Source: Owenia fusiformis (Eukaryota; Annelida; Polychaeta; Sabellida; Oweniidae). Taken from it: a stretch of DNA of 64,000 nucleotides. Where the stretch lies: positions 17,741,520 to 17,805,519 of the forward strand of contig CAIIXF020000012.1 in NCBI GenBank assembly GCA_903813345.2, in the 5' to 3' direction. Shown here one piece after another: positions 1 to 12,038 of the stretch (position 1 is its first letter; every line of letters begins with the position of its first letter). A program made the translations under genes and the position numbers. The notes under the pieces are model-generated. The model saw only the letters and a program-made list of their open reading frames with translations. It was not told the DNA's origin and made no database searches.

Positions 1-92
1 ACATTCATCGAAATTTCTAAAAGTGGAGAATGTATTGCGGTCTGGGAGTTACATGTATTACCACGATGAATATTACTGTCAATAACTTTCAG

Positions 93-3000
93 TCTGCTTG
101 TGAAACGTTTTGTGTGGGCGATGGCGTCAATATTTCTGCCGTTACCGGTGCTTTGGCGGATAATGATACATCCTGGAAAGCAGGAAAATACAGACTCACT
201 CCAACAGCAACAGACAAGACATTGTCTCTTCATAAAGGTTGCACCTCGATCATTGATTATTGTTGTTTTAGATTCATGTATTCCAATTTACTTGACTAAA
301 AATATAATTGTTTTCTGAATGCTGTTTTTACCGGTATTCAGTTTATATTCAGATTACAACTGGCAATATTTTGGGAAATTATGTTATGTATAGTTTTCTT
401 TCAAATGTTTAGGTTTATCACAGCTCCATAAGAAAAGTGTATTTCCATGTAAATTGGTATCTTGTGAAAATCTTCAATCGAAGGACTCGGGCCGACGCAC
501 GTTATTGGTCAAGATGAATACGCAAGTTGCAGGATCTGACGAATTATGTTATCAACCAGGAGATCACGTGGGGATATTTGCAGCCAATAGGGACGATTAC
601 GTAAATTTTATCATAACGAGGCTACAAAATGCGCCAACTCCTGACGAATTGATACAAATAGAAATTCGCAAGAGCAACGGTAATTTTACATTCTTTTATG
701 TATGATAAATGTCCATAATACTATTAAAGACAGTTGGCATACATGTATTTCAACAATGATAGGAGATTTACGTTCATCATTATAACAACACTTTTAGCTA
801 ATTCAAATAACTGGGCAGCAGTCGACCGTTTTCCTCCAATGACACTACGCATCGCGTTGAAGAACTACTTAGATATAACAACGCCACCTACACCTGCAAT
901 GCTTCAGCATTTGGCTACCCAGACAAGTGATGCCAAAGACAAACTTGCCCTTGAAAAACTAGCTACGGTCAGTACGGCAACCCCAATTACATTAAATGAC
1001 TGTTAAGTTCTTAACTGAATCAAATTTTTGACATCCTGTTTTGTTTGATTTTAATCTTCGTGCATAACGGATTTATGTTTGTTTTGCTATTATCATTCCA
1101 TCTCTGTATTCAAGGACTCAGCATCGTATGAAAACTGGAAATCCTGGAATCTTCCGAATTTGGTTGAAGTTCTGAAGGAATTTCCCTCGGTTAAAGTCAA
1201 CCCCACTCTACTCCTTGCCCAGCTTCCGCTCTTGCAACAACGCTTCTATAGTATAAGCTCCTCTACTCTAGCACATCCTGACGAGGTCCACATAACAGTT
1301 ATAGTTGTAGAGTATCGCGCACAAGGTGGCAAGGGACCCATTCACAAAGGGGTGTGCTCTGCCTGGTTCGAAAATCTAAAGGAGGGGGATATCATACCAT
1401 GCTTTGTTAGAGCGTGCGTATTCAGATTTAAACTAGATTTCATACTGTAGAATTCTATTATGTTTGCACAACGAACATTTCCTGATTTTTCAATAGTCGG
1501 TTTACTTTGAATTCATCAGTGCAGTGCACTGATGCAAAGGGGAATGGAATTCCGAATTTATTTTTTTTCATTTCTATTTTCAGAGCTCCAAACTTCCATC
1601 TTCCAGAAAACACCAGTTTACCTATAGTTATGGTCGGCCCGGGAACTGGTATCGCGCCTTTTAGAAGTTTTTGGCAACAGCGTAAAGTAGAAGTAGAAAT
1701 GGGACATTTGAATAAACGTAGGTCCTAACAAAATGGAGAGGTTAAGCTAACGATGTTTTTCACAACGTAACCGTGAACGCAAAGTACAAAAATTAACAAA
1801 GGAATGTATCGAGCGCTCATAGTTTTATGCGCGCTTAGTCTACTTCAGATACTCTTTCAGCTTCAGAGTTTCGGGTTTAGAACGGGAGATTTGAATATTT
1901 GACGTTGGGTCAACGGGAACCATTTTACTCGTGTCTATTGAACACTATGCTGTCAATTTTGATTTCGATGCACAGTTGAATTCTTGCTGAACACGGTGAT
2001 GTATGTCATGCATGATTTAGCGCCAAAAATCTTACGAAACGAGCTCGTTTAAAATATGTATTAGAAAACCAGCTATAAAACCGCATCAATGACATACTAT
2101 AGAATCATTACACGCTATGGTGTAGTCTAAACAAACACTGGATTTGAACGGCTATTTATATGAGAAGGCTACATGAATTTGTATATGGTCGAGTGATACG
2201 TACAGGTTCAGTTTCGATTATATATGCAAAGCTTAACCTCTCCAATATCACTTTATAACGTGAAGTAACTTTAAATGTCAAAAGTGCTTTGTAAGCCAAA
2301 GTGTGCCAACAGGAAGGTAGTACAGTTAATTACAAAACAACTGTTCAGTTGTGTCCAAATATTTTGAGCCAATTGGTTGAGCTCATCACGTTTCTCATTC
2401 CAGAAGGGACATTTGGATTCGGAGAGATAGATTTGTACTTTGGATGTCGCAATTCAAAGATGGACGATATATACCGTCATGAAACGATGCCCCTTCTAGA
2501 TGACGGATTTCTTTCCCACGTCTACACGGCACTCTCGAGAGAACCTGGCCAGTCGAAGGTAATAATTAGGTTATATCAATATTCAATGCGATTTAAAACC
2601 CAGTAATTCACGACGCCAAACATGCATAATAACTTATTTCCCAAATTCCGAGTCGCGCATAATAACTTATTTCGCAAATTCCGAGTCGCATCAATAACAG
2701 TTCATTGATTATTTATTTATTTGCAAGCTGGTATTGTGCTTGATTGATTCTATAGTTCATCAAAGACATAAACGTAGCCTACACAAACGGTCTTGGAACC
2801 CAACACCTTTAAAGGTCCCGGATGCACTCGTGATCTCTGATTTTAATTTCAGGAATATGTTCAGACAATTTTGTCGAAAAACTCGAAGGACGTATACCGG
2901 CAAATAGTCGTGGAACGTGGACATTTTTACGTATGTGGTGACGTTACAATGGCGTCAGAGGTCTCTAATGCTTTGAGGCACATAATTAAGACTGAGGGGA

Positions 3001-3382
3001 AGATGACCTCTGATGAAGCACAGCAGTTCATACTTACAATGAGGGTATGAACGTTGTATATTGGATAGCTCTAAGGCAACATAAACATAGATTATTTGGT
3101 GATATGTTTTTGATAAAATAAAAAACAAGGCCTTAGGAATTCTGAAGAAAAACACCCATGCAACAATAAACAATTTGGTCTTAATTAAAAAAAACGGTTG
3201 AGCCCACACGCGAGCAAATTACAAACGAATAGTCAGCGAGGCAATCAGTGTCTAACTTCATATTTATCTTCTTGTAGGAAAACAACAGATTTCACGAGGA
3301 CATATTCGGAGCATCGTTCAAAGTACAGTCAGATCGTAAACTTCAACTCCAAGAATCATTTGAATCCTCTGCGAACTCCTAG
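93..3382 (+). CDS. NOS: Nitric oxide synthase copy A, C-terminal reductase part (5' end outside window)
   Basis: Eight exons are visible: 93-237, 413-679, 798-967, 1115-1413, 1584-1717, 2404-2558, 2853-3044 and 3278-3382 (stop TAG). Spliced, they give 488 residues plus stop with all phases consistent. The protein is the FAD/NADPH reductase half of NOS: a CVGDGVN hinge, the FAD motif QRFYSISSS, the NADPH-site motif [26 protein letters not shown] and the C-terminal FHEDIFG. It would pass electrons from NADPH through FAD to FMN and the haem. The first seven exons have exactly the lengths of the matching exons of copy B near 53-59 kb, and most differences between them are single bases. Oddities are CVGDG where copy B has the usual CVGDD, and a weaker first donor (GTTGCA). 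The frame is open, so the gene is probably functional. The oxygenase, calmodulin and FMN exons must lie upstream of the window. Confidence 0.93.
1735..2243. mobile_element. Short inverted-repeat element with AAT target duplication, in NOS-A intron
   Basis: A 509-bp element in the intron 1718-2403. It begins GGAGAGGTTAAGCT and ends with the reverse complement. The trinucleotide AAT stands directly on both sides (1732-1734, 2244-2246). The same ends and the same AAT flanks are seen at 35243-37743. No coding capacity is visible. The 3-bp target duplication would suit a PIF/Harbinger-type mover, although that group normally prefers TWA. Confidence 0.7.
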
Positions 3383-3467
3383 ATGGACAATGATACTTTT
3401 ACGGTGAAATATAACGGTTCAATATTCCAATAGCTCAAGAGACTGCATGACTTGTACAATATAGTTC

Positions 3468-3473
3468 AATAAA
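3468..3473 (+). promoter_or_regulatory. Candidate polyadenylation signal AATAAA of NOS copy A
   Basis: AATAAA lies 86 bases after the stop codon. The matching place behind NOS copy B has lost this hexamer. Confidence 0.55.
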
Positions 3474-3802
3474 ATTTTAAATCATCAGAGGATTACTGAT
3501 TTAAACTACGCATCAATTAGACTACATGTACGTCATTCAACATTACTGTCCCTAGAGACAATAATAATTTATATGTGGTGTCTGTAAAATTGCTGTTGAG
3601 TGTTTTCAGTCAAGCTTTTACAATTATCATCAGCATCAACGTCATCTATTGTACATTTCAAAAGTTAGAAAATATGTTTTTATCATTTATTATTTTAGTG
3701 AGGATGGTATCAAAAAATACTTTTGACCTCTAAAATTTAGTTTGAAATAGATTCAAGTGTTATTGAACTTCATAAAATCTCTTTTTGAAATCACATATCA
3801 TA

Positions 3803-4733
3803 CAGGGTGGTCAAAAAACGGCAACCCTAGTTTTTCCTAATATTTTTTTTCATTCTAAGAAACAACTCACTGATATTTTACATATTTGTACATCATTCAA
3901 TTTCATTTCATTTTAAGCAACATGCCCCAGATGGCCACTTTTGGGCTGTCTGAGCTGGTCTGTTATTCAAATGAACTCCATTTCCAACTTGTTGCACTGG
4001 TAAACTCTAACACTTATGTATTCTTGGGGAGCCAAGCACTTGATGAAGTAGTGGAGAGGCACCTTCACACAGACAGATGCACAGTTTAGTGTGTTCTCAG
4101 AATATAGGGTGCTTTACCTTTGATGATACCAACGGTTATGCAATAACTGTCAACATCAAACTCTATTTTGTGATTCCCATGGAATTCTTGGGAACTTTAG
4201 GTGAACCCAGGGGAGTATATAGGCAGCAACAGTGGTTCCAACAAGACATAACCATACCCCATACACTCAATAGATACACAATAATTGCTTTGGGACCACT
4301 TCAATGACCACATTATAAGCAGTACAACAGACAATGAATGGGCACCCCGGCCCATAGCCCAGGTATGGCCCCGTTTAATCTTTACCAGTGGGGATACCCC
4401 AAAGATAGAGTGTAGGGTAATAACACCAGAAAGATATCTCACCTCAAAATAAAGATCACATGTGTCGTTCAGGCCATAATTACTGAGGAATGCAGTTATG
4501 CCATTGACAGATTTGGAAAATGTGTGCAGGTTTGCCTACATAACGATAATGGAAAACTGGGGCACCTTGTTTAAAGTGCTGTAACATTGTGAGTATCAGT
4601 CCAGCGTTCATAAAATAATACAGTCTAGTATGACATTCAATGATGTACATGTGTGTCAAATATCAGGGCAAAAATTCTAAAAATGACAAAGATATGAGGA
4701 AAAATTAGGGTTGCCGTTTTTTTGACCACCCTG
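3803..4733. mobile_element. TA-flanked Tc1/mariner-type element
   Basis: A 931-bp element with terminal inverted repeats starting CAGGGTGGTCAAAAAA and running for about 35 bp. TA dinucleotides sit on both sides (3801-3802, 4734-4735). The homologous sequence behind NOS copy B (about 60330-60380) lacks the insert, which gives a paralogous empty site. It contains a decayed transposase. Confidence 0.85.
3946..4415 (+). pseudogene. Decayed IS630/Tc1/mariner-type transposase, C-terminal half
   Basis: Two frames joined by a frameshift near 4080 read like the catalytic part of a mariner-class transposase. The first has SNELHF, matching the S-D/N-E-A-H-F block. The second has WFQQD followed by PHT, the usual block with the second catalytic Asp. 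Further on is HSPGMAPFNLYQWGYPKDRV, matching the SPDL-P-D-FFLWGY block but with Asn where the acidic residue is expected. Stop codons interrupt at about 4305 and 4338. It is dead and lies inside the element 3803-4733. Confidence 0.7.
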
Positions 4734-5050
4734 TATTTTGATAAGATTTAGTAAGTTATGTCAAGTTGGTTTAAACTTCTAAAGGAGGCTAATAGTTTTT
4801 TTTAAATTAATTTTCTCCATTGTCAGTCTATATCGGTTGACTTCATTCATTAATTAGTAATTTCAATGTCTTTGAATTTTGAAATCATCTGTTTTAACTT
4901 TTTATGTTATTTTCTTATTGTCAATTTTGTATATTTCTAAAAACACTATTAACCTCATTAATTATCATTAATCATCGATTTATGTGCATTTGTATGCCAT
5001 AATGATGTATATTTACATTGTTCAAGGTATATGTACGTGCTTTGTGGGTA

Positions 5051-5527
5051 TAGAGAGATTTCGCAACTCACAATAGGATGCATATCATTCCCGTATAACG
5101 AATAACTTATGAAGCATTTGATAACGTGCTCATTTATTGCGTAGCTCTATACATCCATAAGTGTGATATTTTTATAAATTGTCGTTTATACATAAGAATA
5201 TCACACTTATCAGGCCCGTAGCCAGGATTTGCCAAGGGGGGGTCAGTTTTCAAACATTTCCAGGGGGGTTCACTTTTGACAATTTTGGCCCAAATATGGC
5301 TAAAATCACTTGAGAAGTGCTCAAAATGGTGAAAACTGCATGATTTTGAAAGAATTTTTGGCCAGGGGGGGGGTTCGCCCGAACCCTGCAAACCCCCCCC
5401 CCCTGGCTACGGGCCTGCTTATTGACGTATAGAGCGCAATAAATGATGGCGTTATCAAATGCTTCATAAGCAATACGTTATACGGGAATAATTAACATAT
5501 ATATAAGTGAGTTACAAAATCTCTCTA
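5051..5527. mobile_element. Palindromic MITE, interrupted by a second MITE
   Basis: The ends read TAGAGAGATTT...GCAACTCAC and its inverse. Further matching arms are CCCGTATAACG at about 5090 and 5477, and AAGCATTTGATAACG near 5110. It inserted at the very end of the region shared with the NOS-B flank. No coding sequence. It is flanked by TA on both sides if the TA is counted as the target. Confidence 0.7.
5211..5417. mobile_element. 207-bp MITE with 5-bp target duplication CTTAT
   Basis: Perfect 16-bp terminal inverted repeats (CAGGCCCGTAGCCAGG) and CTTAT on both sides (5206-5210, 5418-5422). The inside holds G-runs and C-runs. It sits within the loop of the MITE 5051-5527, so it is the younger of the two. 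Confidence 0.85.
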
Positions 5528-6067
5528 TTGTCTATTTTACTTGTTCCTATGCTATTGCTGTATTCATCGTACGTGCACCAACAATAAAATTTAATTAAAC
5601 AAACCAACAAGTTCAATTGCCATTTCATACATTACATCGTAAAAAAAACTGATGCCATTTGACACTATGCTAAATATGCGATCAATGAATTCAATATGTA
5701 ATTAAAGTATAACCGAATACCAAATACAAAATGACACTTAAAAATAATTATTAACAATATTAAACCTGGGATTGTAACCAACGCCAACGCCAACAAATAT
5801 ACTTTATTTGTACTTTTAGAAAATATATGGCTTATATTGTATAATTTGGTTTCTTAAAATTTATCGAATAGGCCCAATATAATTCCAACCAAATCTACAA
5901 TTGGCATTTGAACAAATGAACATGGCTAACACTGGGGGTAAATGGAACATACGAACAGGACGAAGTTATATTTTTTCGATCAAGCCGCTATTGTATTTAT
6001 ATAAACATTAAAGTCTTACCCCATTTACGCATAATGTTATACATGAGTTCGTTCTACTGTTCATGGT
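5528..6067. other. 3' flank of the amine oxidase gene
   Basis: AT-rich sequence with no gene seen. On the minus strand AATAAA occurs at 5808-5803, about 260 bases after the amine oxidase stop codon, and is the best candidate polyadenylation signal. Confidence 0.4.
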
Positions 6068-9000
6068 TTATAACTCGACATTTACTCTCGCAGGTTTTGT
6101 ATCGTCCTGACAGGGCTCAAAATCTGGTGGATTTTCATTCAGACCTGATATAGAAGATTTAAGATATTTTGGGACATCCATCACAGCTAGGTTGTCGAAA
6201 TAATTATGCGGTTTTAACCAGAATCCCGTAGATACACTTGCCGTCATTGGAATATCTTCAGATGTTGGTAAATGGTTTAAACTTGGGGTTATCCATGTGA
6301 CAATATCTTGATTCGTGATTGGTTCATTGTCTAGATAGTTGTCGAGGGAGCCAACTGGTTCTGCAAGTTGATTAACATCATAGGGATTACTAAGATATCT
6401 CTCAGTATCTCGCTGTCTTGTGACGGCACAATGGTATTTGGTGAACGCCAGAGCCTTGTTAGCGATGTGGTCCGAAGGTAGTATATTTGCTCCTGTCGCC
6501 ATCATCTGGATTCTGTAACCTCTTGGTACGCCCCATTTGTTTTTCTTTGCATCGTTTACCACAACCCAAAAGTGAGGGTTGTCTAAGTTCTTTCTCAAAC
6601 CAATCTCATTTTTCAGAGTCACATATTTGAGGAAGCGTGTGTGTTCATTCTCGAAATACGGTGGATTTGTATTTCGTCTTCCTTGTGATCTAAATGCCTT
6701 GCCCACCGTGTCCGCCTTCCATGCAATTTTCTGAAATGAATTTTTAGTACCACCTATATCCATATCGACTTTGAAACCAAACGCATGATCATGTATCGCG
6801 CCTTGTGTAAAATCCTTCACCTTGTACCCAAAACCATCAAATCCGTCATTATTTTTTCTTCGATTTGGATTATCATCATCCCAAAATGCAGCTTGAAGAT
6901 AACCTGATGCTTCAGCAATCGTTTGCATTTTACCATCCATGTAGAATCTAAAGTCAATCGTATAATCGTAATTACCTGCGGTAAGCGGTATGCGAACTAC
7001 CAGGACATGATTTCTGAGTCCTGCAGAATAGGAATCACCTCGTCGCCATAAAGGGCCTTGCATATCTGCCTCAAAAACACAACCGGCTCCAACTGTTGAT
7101 GCAAAATTCACACTTTTAATCCAGCGATATAAGTTGATTGTGTGAGCGTATTCCGGGCAATCAACTCCAGGTACAAATGGCTTGATTTGGTCTCCCAATC
7201 CGAAAAGAGAATCCATAAGAATATTGTTGGCGTCACCTGATGCGTCCGAGGAATACACCAGGGAGACTTCATTGAGTGAGTTCTCCCAGAGGATTCGCTC
7301 TCCCTTGAATCGAACATCGTGGACACTAGGTCCACGAACTTGTGAGAATCCAACAGAAAACTCCCAGCCCATCCATGTTATTCGATTTCCTACACAGTTA
7401 ATACGGGAGCCAGATGGCTGGTATGTCCGGGGTGGAGCGATGTTTGCACCTTTGCGTGCCCACCCTGTCCCATCCCGCTGAGGAAACGTTGCATTCCAAG
7501 CTGTTGATTTGTAGTTTCTCGGAAGACTGAATTTTCGCAGTTCCCCTTTTGTATACGCCTCGAGCAAATCTTCGGCCGTATCAAAAGGTCCTTGGTTTAG
7601 GTAGAAAATTCTGTGAATCTTCCATATTGAAACATCTGTGCCAGGTGAATATATCGTAAAGGATAGGGGCATGTGATTGATATCATACCCAGATGACGTA
7701 GCTTGTATTCGCAAAACTAATACATAACGCGTGTTTCGCTCAGAAGCAGTAAAACCTTGTGGCGATAATGTTCGAAATCTGAATTCATGGTTCCCGAAAC
7801 TCTCTTGAATTATTAGATCAATAGTATCTGTGAAGGAACGCATCATGCCCAAATGTGTGAAGTATTCGGAACTTGATAGCACTTGGGAATTAAAAGACAA
7901 CTCCCCGTCCTTATACAGTTGAGTTACGTTCATGGAATCGCCACACACTGGACCGACTTTGTATTCCATCAGATCAGGATTTACGGAGTTTCCTCTGATC
8001 ACGTGAACCTCTGCAAAGCGTCCTGGGTGTGAACCACCATTGTCAAGATAATCTAACGCTTTTGCTTTTTCTGGAGGTAGTAACGCCATCCTATGTATAT
8101 ATGTATTCTTAAAACTTGTTCCCCATGGATCGACAATTCCTTTAGATACTAAGGCAGAGTAAACAGTGCGCATTTCGTCTGGGTCCAACATATCGAAAAT
8201 CCCCTTTTCACCACAACTTGGCGATGGTGAACATTGTTTTTCTGATTGTGGACATTTGGTGCAGGTGGAGTCGTCTAAAAGCAAAATGAATTATATGTAA
8301 AATTGAGCGACAAATTCGAGCCTAAGAAAAAGAATATAGCTCCGTCTTCTGGAGTTAATATGCCAGTGAAAATATTATAGTCTAAGGATTTCGGTCTAAA
8401 TTTTGCAATAACCTGTTAGTTTGTACAATTTCTCAATCAACAAAACAAGTTCATTCAAAGTGGGATCAACGGATAAACTAAAATGGCTATTTGCTTCAAG
8501 TTTTTTTATCTCTGTAACACGACAATTGTGTTTAACCAAACCCGATTGGAAGTGAAATAGTCTTCAAGATATCACAGTCTTCTAATTTTTTGAATGTCTC
8601 GGTGTTTACATCGAGACACGGCGCGACAAGTCATGGATGTTTGGAATCCCATATCCTGTAAGGGGGGGGGTGTAGCAATAACCAATTTTATAACCTAGCC
8701 TCATTTGCCATTGGAATTCAGCTCACAATGTTCGCTTTAGTTTAGTTATGATAAGTCTAATGAAAGCTTGGATGGCATTATATTACTATTACCGTAGTTT
8801 AGAAATAATGATGTTGAACTGATATAAACGCCATTTCGACGATTTCAAGTTTTACTTTGCGCATGCGCGGCTCTGAGAAAACAATTGGTCATGATTGTCC
8901 ACTTGATCATATTCTACAATTTGATTGGACATGCTATACTGATGGGCGTGATTTCAATAAATTATGTTCATGAATACCAAGGTATACCTAAGAAGTATGG

Positions 9001-9278
9001 GAGCTACTCACTTCTTCTGTCCTGTAATAATCTGACGTCACTCATGTGACACTAAACGAAGTTCTAGAATGGTGATAATTAATGTTATATTTGTTTAATT
9101 AAAATATCGTAACCATAGTACTACCTTTTATCTCACGTTTTAAACGGCTTGCTGGATTAAACGGATTATTTAAACTCTCTTTTTGCGTCATTGTATCATC
9201 ATGAACGGGATCCCCGTCAACAACCAAATAGAGGAGCGCTGTGAAGTACAAATAAATTAAACTACATCTAATCCTCAT
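6068..9278 (-). CDS. AOC: Secreted copper amine oxidase (TPQ-containing), two coding exons
   Basis: Exon 1 (9278-9125) starts with ATG and a hydrophobic leader of about 20 residues, a signal peptide or anchor. Exon 2 (8274-6068) joins after an 850-bp intron that holds nothing recognised. Codon phase fits (G|AC), giving 786 residues, close to animal AOC proteins of about 750-765. The enzyme oxidises primary amines to aldehydes with release of ammonia and hydrogen peroxide. All key residues are visible: the topaquinone precursor Tyr487 in NYDY, copper ligands His546 and His548 (IHDHAFGF) and His719 (NHLPTSEDIP), the catalytic base Asp406 (MDSLFGLG), and the Cys423/Cys450 disulphide pair. The stretch between Tyr487 and His546 is about 10 residues longer than in vertebrate AOC3, with an Asp/Asn/Arg-rich insert. 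It runs opposite to the two NOS genes. Confidence 0.93.
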
Positions 9279-9953
9279 ATCTTAAACTGAGATGAGAGGA
9301 TATTTACTACAGTTAATCATCGATGTTTATAATAGGATTGTTTATAACGGTATCCTAGTACAATATTGTTTACATACTAGGATTAATAAATTAATAAAAA
9401 ACGATTTTATATTTGCATTAAAAATATTTAAGGTTACAGTCTAATTCATTATGCAAGACTGATCACTGCAAAAAGTATATAACACGACTCTCTAAAAATA
9501 GTCCTGGAAGGGGGGGGGGGGGGTTCGCATTGTCAGTCTGATCGGGAAAAGTGATTTCTTGAACAACAGCATTTCAGCAACATCTACATAATTCATTGAG
9601 ATTTTCTTATAAACGCAAGTATTCTTGAAACTTTCTTGGATTGCTTTATTTAAGTATATTTGAGAACAGTCATTTTAACGTGCTTTTATACAAATTGTTT
9701 TATTTTTAATTGTTGAGAAAGTGTACTGACGTTTGTGAAGCCTCCGTTATCCCAAGCCCTAAAGAAACAATGATTTTAATAATAATATATACGAATGAAA
9801 TAAACCCTCGTACATCGATCAAACGTCACAAAACTCATTTCGATCATTATGGCTATACTACAAGAACATTTTTAACAAATAATTATTTCTAAAGTCCTAA
9901 TACCGCATCCAGTTAAAATAAAATGTGAAAATAGGTAATTGAAAGATACTTAC
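9279..9953. other. Upstream region of the amine oxidase gene
   Basis: AT-rich, with a poly-G run near 9510. No promoter motif could be fixed. A possible short acceptor-plus-ORF on the minus strand (9725-9675) could continue the exon candidate at 9954-10245. Confidence 0.3.
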
Positions 9954-10245
9954 ATATACACAATATTAAAGTCCTCGATGCTTCTGCAGTCATAATTCCA
10001 ATAGCTAGTGAACGAGAACCTGACAGATTTGCAGTCAAACGGAAAATATCAATTACATGTACGTATGTAAACCAGTGTTTGTATAGGACGCTTATGACAA
10101 TACAACTAGAAAACAGCAACGCCACGGAGTAGTGAATTCCACCGAACAAAATATGTGTTGATAAATAGTGACCGTCCTGAAAATAGGTATCAGCAGATAC
10201 AATTCGTAGCAAAATCCGCCCATTGATATCTAAAGCCAAAGCCAT
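9954..10245 (-). CDS. Possible exon of a multi-pass membrane protein
   Basis: An open frame on the minus strand starts at ATG 10245 and runs 97 codons to a strong donor (GTAAGT at 9953). The peptide has two or three hydrophobic segments (LFGGIHYSVALLFSSCIV and a later RSLAIGIM). The spacing of LFG, a hydrophobic stretch, YKHW, and GIM recalls the DRAM/Frag1 type of membrane protein, but the match is weak and made by eye. If spliced to an acceptor near 9725, the frame stays open for 16 more codons. It may also be chance. Confidence 0.25.
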
Positions 10246-10690
10246 ACCATTGCTAGGAATGCCAAATCATCAAAAACTCCTTGAAAAACGAAATATTGAA
10301 AAATCATTCGACCTTCAACCTATTGAGTGTTCAAATCATTTTGGAGTACTTCAAAAAGAGCCAAGTGTTGACAGACAGAGGTTTTAAAATTTGCCACTAT
10401 TTTGTACTGACTGAGAAACAGATGGAAAAATCAGTGTTTACTAAAATGGATAAAAATAAAAAAACGGATATGATTTTTTGCCGATTTCTTGTAACAAAAT
10501 TATTTCATACAACTACTCTTTTTGTATTGTTTTCTGTATTGATGTTGAACAGAAATAACTTAAAACAAGAATCCTATCGACAGAGGTTTTAAAATGTGCC
10601 ACTATTGTCGACGGACGGACGCACACACGCACGGACAGACAGACGAACAAGTGAGTGATTGCAAAAGCTCACCATGTGAGCTAAAAACCA
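10246..10690. repeat. Interspersed repeat ending in GGAC repeats and a GCTCAC...GTGAGC hairpin
   Basis: A 40-bp segment with GACAGAGGTTTTAAAAT is present twice (about 10370 and 10576). The 3' end is a GACGGACGGAC-type tract followed by AAGCTCACCATGTGAGCTAAAA. A related 3' end occurs at about 37297-37390. No protein is recognised. Confidence 0.5.
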
Positions 10691-10985
10691 GTCTTAGTGA
10701 CTATATGTTTCCAAGTCGAGTTTTATACACTGGTCAGTCAGGTTCAATAATTAAGTCAACATTCGAAAATTAAAATCTCAAAAATCGTACATCTTTAATT
10801 TGATTTCCAAAATAATTTGTGAGGTGGTTATTAAGATGATAATTCACATTTGAACGTATCAATTTTGAGTACATCTCGATTTCATTCTCAACAAAGCGCT
10901 CGCGAAATAAGTATTCGAAATGTTTGAGTACGGGGTGATAAAAGTACGTAAGATATACAACAAATTCCTTTGGGAACAAGATATA

Positions 10986-12038
10986 CAAGGGGCGATCCAT
11001 ATGTTCTGATAAAATGCTCTCATTTTGTGATTGGTTCACATTATCCCTCTCATTTTTTCAGAAAATGTAGATTATGTAATGACGCATACAATGCTAAAAT
11101 ATTATAGCTATGTCTTAAATTATCAATGAGATAAGGTTGCCATGGTAACCTGTATTAAGGGTAGGCAGGTCAATTAGATTATAACATATAAATATCATAA
11201 TAACTTGTTATTTTAATTATTTTAAAGCATCCGCAAATCATGCATTTTTTCTCAAAAAGTTTGGTATTGTTACTCGTTGTTTGTTGCTAAACAAATGTTA
11301 TGTGATTACTATAACATCACAACAAATCACAATAGCAACGTATGACAGAATGGCCAATTGACATTACATGTTATGAGACACACCAAAAATCAAATTGTCA
11401 GATGAGAGGTTAATGTGGCTGATGCATAGTGTGACATTAACGGATATATTAGGAGTACCATTAGATTTTATGTACTATCAAGAATAAGTAAGAGAGGACA
11501 CTGTCAGAGACATACATGGACTCATTAAGTGCATGGACAAGGTGTTATATCTGCATAAAGAATCTATAGGTAATATTGTAAAGAGGAAGGGATGGTCACT
11601 GATGAAGATCATCCATAATCTGGTTGCAAGAAAAGCTTGCGGACAGAGAATAACACTACGATAAATTGAGATGTTAATTATGAAAAGATAGCTATCCCAC
11701 TGTATAAATTATCAAACAAGGGCAACAGGGGTATGGAACAGATCAATGAATAGTTGGCAATGACTGGAAGATGCGTTTGATCTGCTTAAAATAGGTACCG
11801 AGGAATGATTAAATTAACATATTTATCTATTTTAGACGTCATAATTTAACTGACCTACCTACCCTAAATACAGGTTACCATGGCAACCTTATTTCAAAAA
11901 TTAATTTAAAATATAACTAAAATATTTTAGCATCGTATGTGTAATTACATAATCTACATGTTCTGGAAAAATAAAAGGGATATGTGAAAAAATCACAAGA
12001 TGAGAGCATTTATATCAGAATATATGGATCGCCCCTTG
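10986..12038. mobile_element. Non-autonomous DNA transposon with inverted repeats over 200 bp
   Basis: Ends are CAAGGGGCGATCCATAT and its inverse, with TA on both sides (10984-10985, 12039-12040). The two arms match with small differences for over 200 bp, including a GGTTGCCATGGTAACC palindrome in each. The central part has no coding frame. The TA target suggests a Tc1/mariner-class mover in trans. Confidence 0.85.

Larger units (their letters stand above)
3383..5045. other. 3' flank of NOS copy A, homologous to the 3' flank of NOS copy B
   Basis: After the stop codon, stretches at about 3590-3660 and 4735-5045 align with 60147-60235 and 60366-60640 behind NOS copy B, so the duplicated block runs well past the coding region. 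The alignment is broken only by the transposon at 3803-4733. No further gene is seen. Confidence 0.7.

Noticed and set aside
7182-7481. 99-residue plus-strand frame across the amine oxidase
   Set aside because: It is the antisense shadow of the amine oxidase exon; no family pattern and no splice signals.
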